DNA from: Elusimicrobia bacterium CG08_land_8_20_14_0_20_44_26
GTDB taxonomy: Bacteria > CG03
Direction of reading: 5' to 3'
Length of the DNA stretch: 6,768 nucleotides
Assembly (NCBI GenBank): GCA_002779055.1
Contig: PEXM01000012.1
Coordinates: 1 to 6,768, forward strand
Position 1 is the first letter of the stretch. Every line of letters begins with the position of its first letter. Made by a program: the position numbers and the translations under genes. The notes under the pieces are model-generated. The model saw nothing but the letters and a program-made list of their open reading frames with translations. It was not told the DNA's origin and did no database searches. Below, one piece after another: positions 4,774-6,768 of the stretch.

Positions 4774-5262
4774 GTGAAGTTAGTGACGAAAAATTTTAAA
4801 ATAACCGACGCACTCAATGAGTATGTCAAAAAAAAGATGAACTACTTTCAAAAAAACTTTGCGATGACCGACATAACCATTACACTCGTGCAGGAAAAAA
4901 ACAATTTCACGGCGCAATTTCTCGGCACTTACCCGAATGGCAACACGCTGATAAAAGTGAAAGCGAATGCGTTTGACGCATATTCGGCGATTGATAAACT
5001 TCAATCCATCTGCAAGGGAGTGTCCGCGCGCACAAAGGATTACCATTCCCGTATGAAGCGCAAGGAAAAATCCGTAGAAGAATTCAGAGAGCCCGTCCGG
5101 CGTGTTAAGGTTTCGGTTATGACGCACAGAGACGCTCTTGATAAAATGTTTGCGAGCAATTATCACTTCTGGTTTTACATTGACAAAGACAACGGCCTTT
5201 TTACCGTCGTATATCAGAAAGACGACGGCGGCACGGGCGTGATTCACCCGATCTTTGAATAA
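4774..5262 (+). CDS. hpf: Long-type ribosome hibernation promoting factor
   Basis: The 162-residue protein has an N-terminal HPF/YfiA domain (about 1-95), with the expected TDALNEYVKKKM opening (11-22) and DAYSAIDK (68-75). A short linker leads to a C-terminal dimerisation domain (about 107-162) with VSVMTHRDALDKM, FWFYIDKDNG and VVYQKDDGGTGVIHPIF. Long-type HPFs hold inactive 70S ribosomes as 100S dimers during starvation; the C-terminal domain makes the contact. It is shorter than the usual roughly 180-190 residues because the linker is compact. The GTG start is fixed by the strong Shine-Dalgarno. It lies 61 bases after lptB, where many genomes carry rpoN, and ptsN follows within two bases of its stop. 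The product should be cytoplasmic and ribosome-bound. Confidence 0.93.
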   Translation: MKLVTKNFKITDALNEYVKKKMNYFQKNFAMTDITITLVQEKNNFTAQFLGTYPNGNTLIKVKANAFDAYSAIDKLQSICKGVSARTKDYHSRMKRKEKSVEEFREPVRRVKVSVMTHRDALDKMFASNYHFWFYIDKDNGLFTVVYQKDDGGTGVIHPIFE

Positions 5263-5263
5263 T

Positions 5264-5731
5264 ATGACAAGAATCAGCGATTACATTAAGCTTGCCTTTA
5301 TAAAAACGGATTCGCAATCAAAGTCAAAAAAGAAAATCATTGAAGAAATGGTGAAAATGCTTGAAGATGCAAAAGAGGTGAGTAAAAAGAAATCCCTTGA
5401 AGTGTATAAAGCGCTGCTGCGGCGTGAATCAATGGGTTCCACGGGCATAGGACAGGGGGTGGCGCTGCCTCATGTGAAGATTTCAATCATAAAAAAAACC
5501 AGACTTTTGTTCGCCAATTCGGCCTCAGGAATAGAATTTAACTCACTTGACGGCGAACCGGTTAATATCGTGTTTCTTCTCGTCGGTCCGGATACATCCG
5601 GCGCCGAATATATAAAAATATTATCTACCTTGGCCCAGAATTTAAATGACCCTTATTTTAGACGTTCCCTCGCCGCGGCAAGGAAGAAGAAAGAAGTTCT
5701 TGATGTAATAAGGAAAAAAGAAAAAAGTTAA
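5264..5731 (+). CDS. ptsN: PTS EIIA-Ntr-type regulatory protein
   Basis: A 155-residue EIIA domain of the fructose/nitrogen PTS family. The phosphorylated histidine is H70 in GIGQGVALPHVKI, matching the family's GIA.PH motif; LLFANSASGIEF and VFLLVGPDTSGAEYIKILSTLAQNLND are further family stretches. No EIIB or EIIC domain is attached, so it is likely a regulatory phosphocarrier rather than a sugar transporter. In proteobacteria such proteins link carbon/nitrogen status to potassium uptake and other targets; the targets here are unknown. The ATG at 5264 is preferred; it starts one base after the hpf stop. A TTG at 5255, overlapping hpf, would add three residues. No Shine-Dalgarno is visible, so translation is probably coupled to hpf. 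rapZ starts immediately after its stop. Confidence 0.92.
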   Translation: MTRISDYIKLAFIKTDSQSKSKKKIIEEMVKMLEDAKEVSKKKSLEVYKALLRRESMGSTGIGQGVALPHVKISIIKKTRLLFANSASGIEFNSLDGEPVNIVFLLVGPDTSGAEYIKILSTLAQNLNDPYFRRSLAAARKKKEVLDVIRKKEKS

Positions 5732-6574
5732 GTGCCGACGGTCATCATTACCGGAATTTCCGGTGCGGGGAAAACCCTGGCTCTCAAATTTATGCAGGAT
5801 TTAGGCTATTTTTGCGTGGATAATCTTCCTGTAAATCTAATGGAGCGGTTCTTTTCGGAAGAACGCAGGCGACACGGCAAATTGGCGGTGGGAATAGATA
5901 TCAGGGAGAAAAAACATTTTCCCCTTTTCTTGAAAATCACCGCAAAAATAAAACCGCACAAAATTATTTTTCTTGAATGCTCGACGGAAGAGTTGGTCAG
6001 AAGGTTCAAAGCCAACAGGAGAAAACCGCCGCTTGCCAGGGCAAACCAGAATATTTTCAGCGCTCTCGGGAAGGAGCGCATAATCTTTGAAAAAATAAAA
6101 GCCGTATCGGATATGGTAATTGACACTTCTGAACTTAATCCCTGGCAGATGAAACAAAAACTGCTGGAAAGATTGTCTTTCGCCGGCGGGGCGTTTCAGA
6201 TAGACATTCTTTCTTTCGGATACAGATTCGGCGTGCCGTCCGAGGCGGACATGATATACGATGTGCGTTTTTTGCCGAATCCCAACTACAACCGGTTGCT
6301 GGCGCCTCTTTCGGGAGAACACCCAAAAATTTCCAAATTTGTTTCAGGAAGCGCCCTTTACAAAAAGACGCTCAATAAAGCGGCCGAATTTCTTCGGATG
6401 ATACTGCCGGCGTACAAAGAGACGGGCAAAAGTTATTTTACGGTCGCGGTGGGCTGCACCGGCGGCCGTCACCGTTCCGTTGTTTTTGCCGAAGGCATCC
6501 GAAAAAAGTTAAGCGGTGAATACGGGACAAAGGTGTTCCACAGGGATATAAGAAAAGGGATAACCGAAAGATAA
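5732..6574 (+). CDS. rapZ: RNase adapter / nucleotide-binding protein RapZ (YvcJ family)
   Basis: The 280-residue protein has the normal length and both halves of the family. The N-terminal P-loop domain shows GISGAGKT (8-15), YFCVDNLP (26-33) and VGIDIR (53-58). The C-terminal domain has SFGYRFGVPSEADMIYDVRFLPNP (161-184), GCTGGRHRSV (241-250) and HRD (270-272). RapZ of E. coli binds small RNAs and GlcN6P and steers RNase E to GlmZ; the Gram-positive YvcJ hydrolyses GTP. The exact role here is unknown. The segment RRKPPLA (96-102) reads a proline where homologues usually have a histidine (RRRHPLA). The GTG start directly abuts the ptsN stop with no spacer and only a distant purine-rich stretch, indicating translational coupling. 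The position between ptsN and another PTS EIIA supports a PTS-linked regulatory role. Confidence 0.94.
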   Translation: MPTVIITGISGAGKTLALKFMQDLGYFCVDNLPVNLMERFFSEERRRHGKLAVGIDIREKKHFPLFLKITAKIKPHKIIFLECSTEELVRRFKANRRKPPLARANQNIFSALGKERIIFEKIKAVSDMVIDTSELNPWQMKQKLLERLSFAGGAFQIDILSFGYRFGVPSEADMIYDVRFLPNPNYNRLLAPLSGEHPKISKFVSGSALYKKTLNKAAEFLRMILPAYKETGKSYFTVAVGCTGGRHRSVVFAEGIRKKLSGEYGTKVFHRDIRKGITER

Positions 6575-6577
6575 AAG

Positions 6578-6768
6578 ATGAAAAAAATAATCGTCGCCAC
6601 GCACGGTAAAATGGCGGAGGCGCTGGTGGATGCGGCAAGGAGCATTGTCGGCGAAGTTGCGGGAATATCGGCGTTGAATTTTGAGGAATGGCAATCCTTT
6701 GTCGGGCTTCGGGGCGCAATCAAAAGCGCCATAGGCGAAAAACCCGATGACGATGTTTTCATACTTAC
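6578..6768 (+). CDS. Mannose-family PTS EIIA domain protein, 5' part only
   Basis: The first 63 codons are present and the gene runs off the right edge. It begins MKKIIVATHGKMAEALVDAA, where H9 matches the phosphorylated histidine of mannose-type EIIA (pattern IVxTHG..A..L). DDDVFILT at the edge leads into where these proteins normally read DLxGGSP. The ATG lies three bases after the rapZ stop, so it belongs to the same operon. Orphan EIIA-Man proteins after rapZ, often followed by HPr, are common in diderm bacteria with a regulatory rather than a transport PTS. No EIIB or EIIC part is seen. The ribosome binding site is weak (AAAGA upstream). Confidence 0.85.
   Translation, partial: MKKIIVATHGKMAEALVDAARSIVGEVAGISALNFEEWQSFVGLRGAIKSAIGEKPDDDVFIL

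Noticed and set aside
4780..5247. Reverse-strand open frame of 155 codons
   Set aside because: Shadow of hpf, whose two domains are clear on the forward strand.
5837..6322. Reverse-strand open frame of 161 codons
   Set aside because: Lies wholly inside rapZ, which has all its family motifs; no domain is seen in the reverse frame.
1..6768. CRISPR array or insertion sequence
   Set aside because: No regularly spaced direct repeats of the right size, no transposase and no paired terminal repeats were seen.

Overview
The window looks like part of the chromosome of an uncultured, LPS-making, diderm (Gram-negative-type) bacterium of moderate to low GC. The evidence is an LptA-like periplasmic protein and LptB, followed by the hpf-ptsN-rapZ-EIIA(Man-type) series known from many diderm phyla. 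The phylum cannot be read from the sequence; an Elusimicrobiota-, Omnitrophota- or Deltaproteobacteria-like lineage is only a guess from gene order.

Layout, all on the + strand. Bases 1-357 hold no gene I can support. They contain a set of RNA hairpins ending in a T tract (28-133) and then AT-rich DNA leading to a strong promoter (323-351). From 358 to 1545 runs a compact three-gene operon: a stand-alone cyclic-nucleotide-binding (cNMP) domain protein, an MNT-type nucleotidyltransferase and a HEPN protein (the last two overlap by 3 bases). The MNT/HEPN pair is of the toxin-antitoxin/defence type. A hairpin and an inverted repeat (1578-1633) separate it from tRNA-Pro(GGG) at 1676-1752, which has its own consensus promoter. 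Next is a DUF4143-type AAA ATPase (1933-3258) behind a promoter whose spacer and -10 box form an 8-bp inverted repeat, so autoregulation is plausible.

From 3323 to the right edge runs a tightly packed housekeeping operon: lptA-like, lptB, long-type hibernation factor hpf, ptsN (EIIA-Ntr), rapZ, and the start of a mannose-family EIIA cut by the window edge. LptA and LptB belong to the LPS transport machine. HPF parks ribosomes as dimers. PtsN, RapZ and the second EIIA form a regulatory PTS branch. rpoN, which often lies between lptB and hpf, is absent here.

Three themes deserve attention. First, a cyclic-nucleotide sensor is co-transcribed with a MNT/HEPN pair. Second, three predicted promoters place their start sites on or just before the ATG, suggesting leaderless or near-leaderless mRNAs, while hpf has a classical Shine-Dalgarno. 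Third, base composition drops sharply in the MNT gene and the ATPase gene compared with cNMP and lptB, as if accessory genes had been added around the tRNA.
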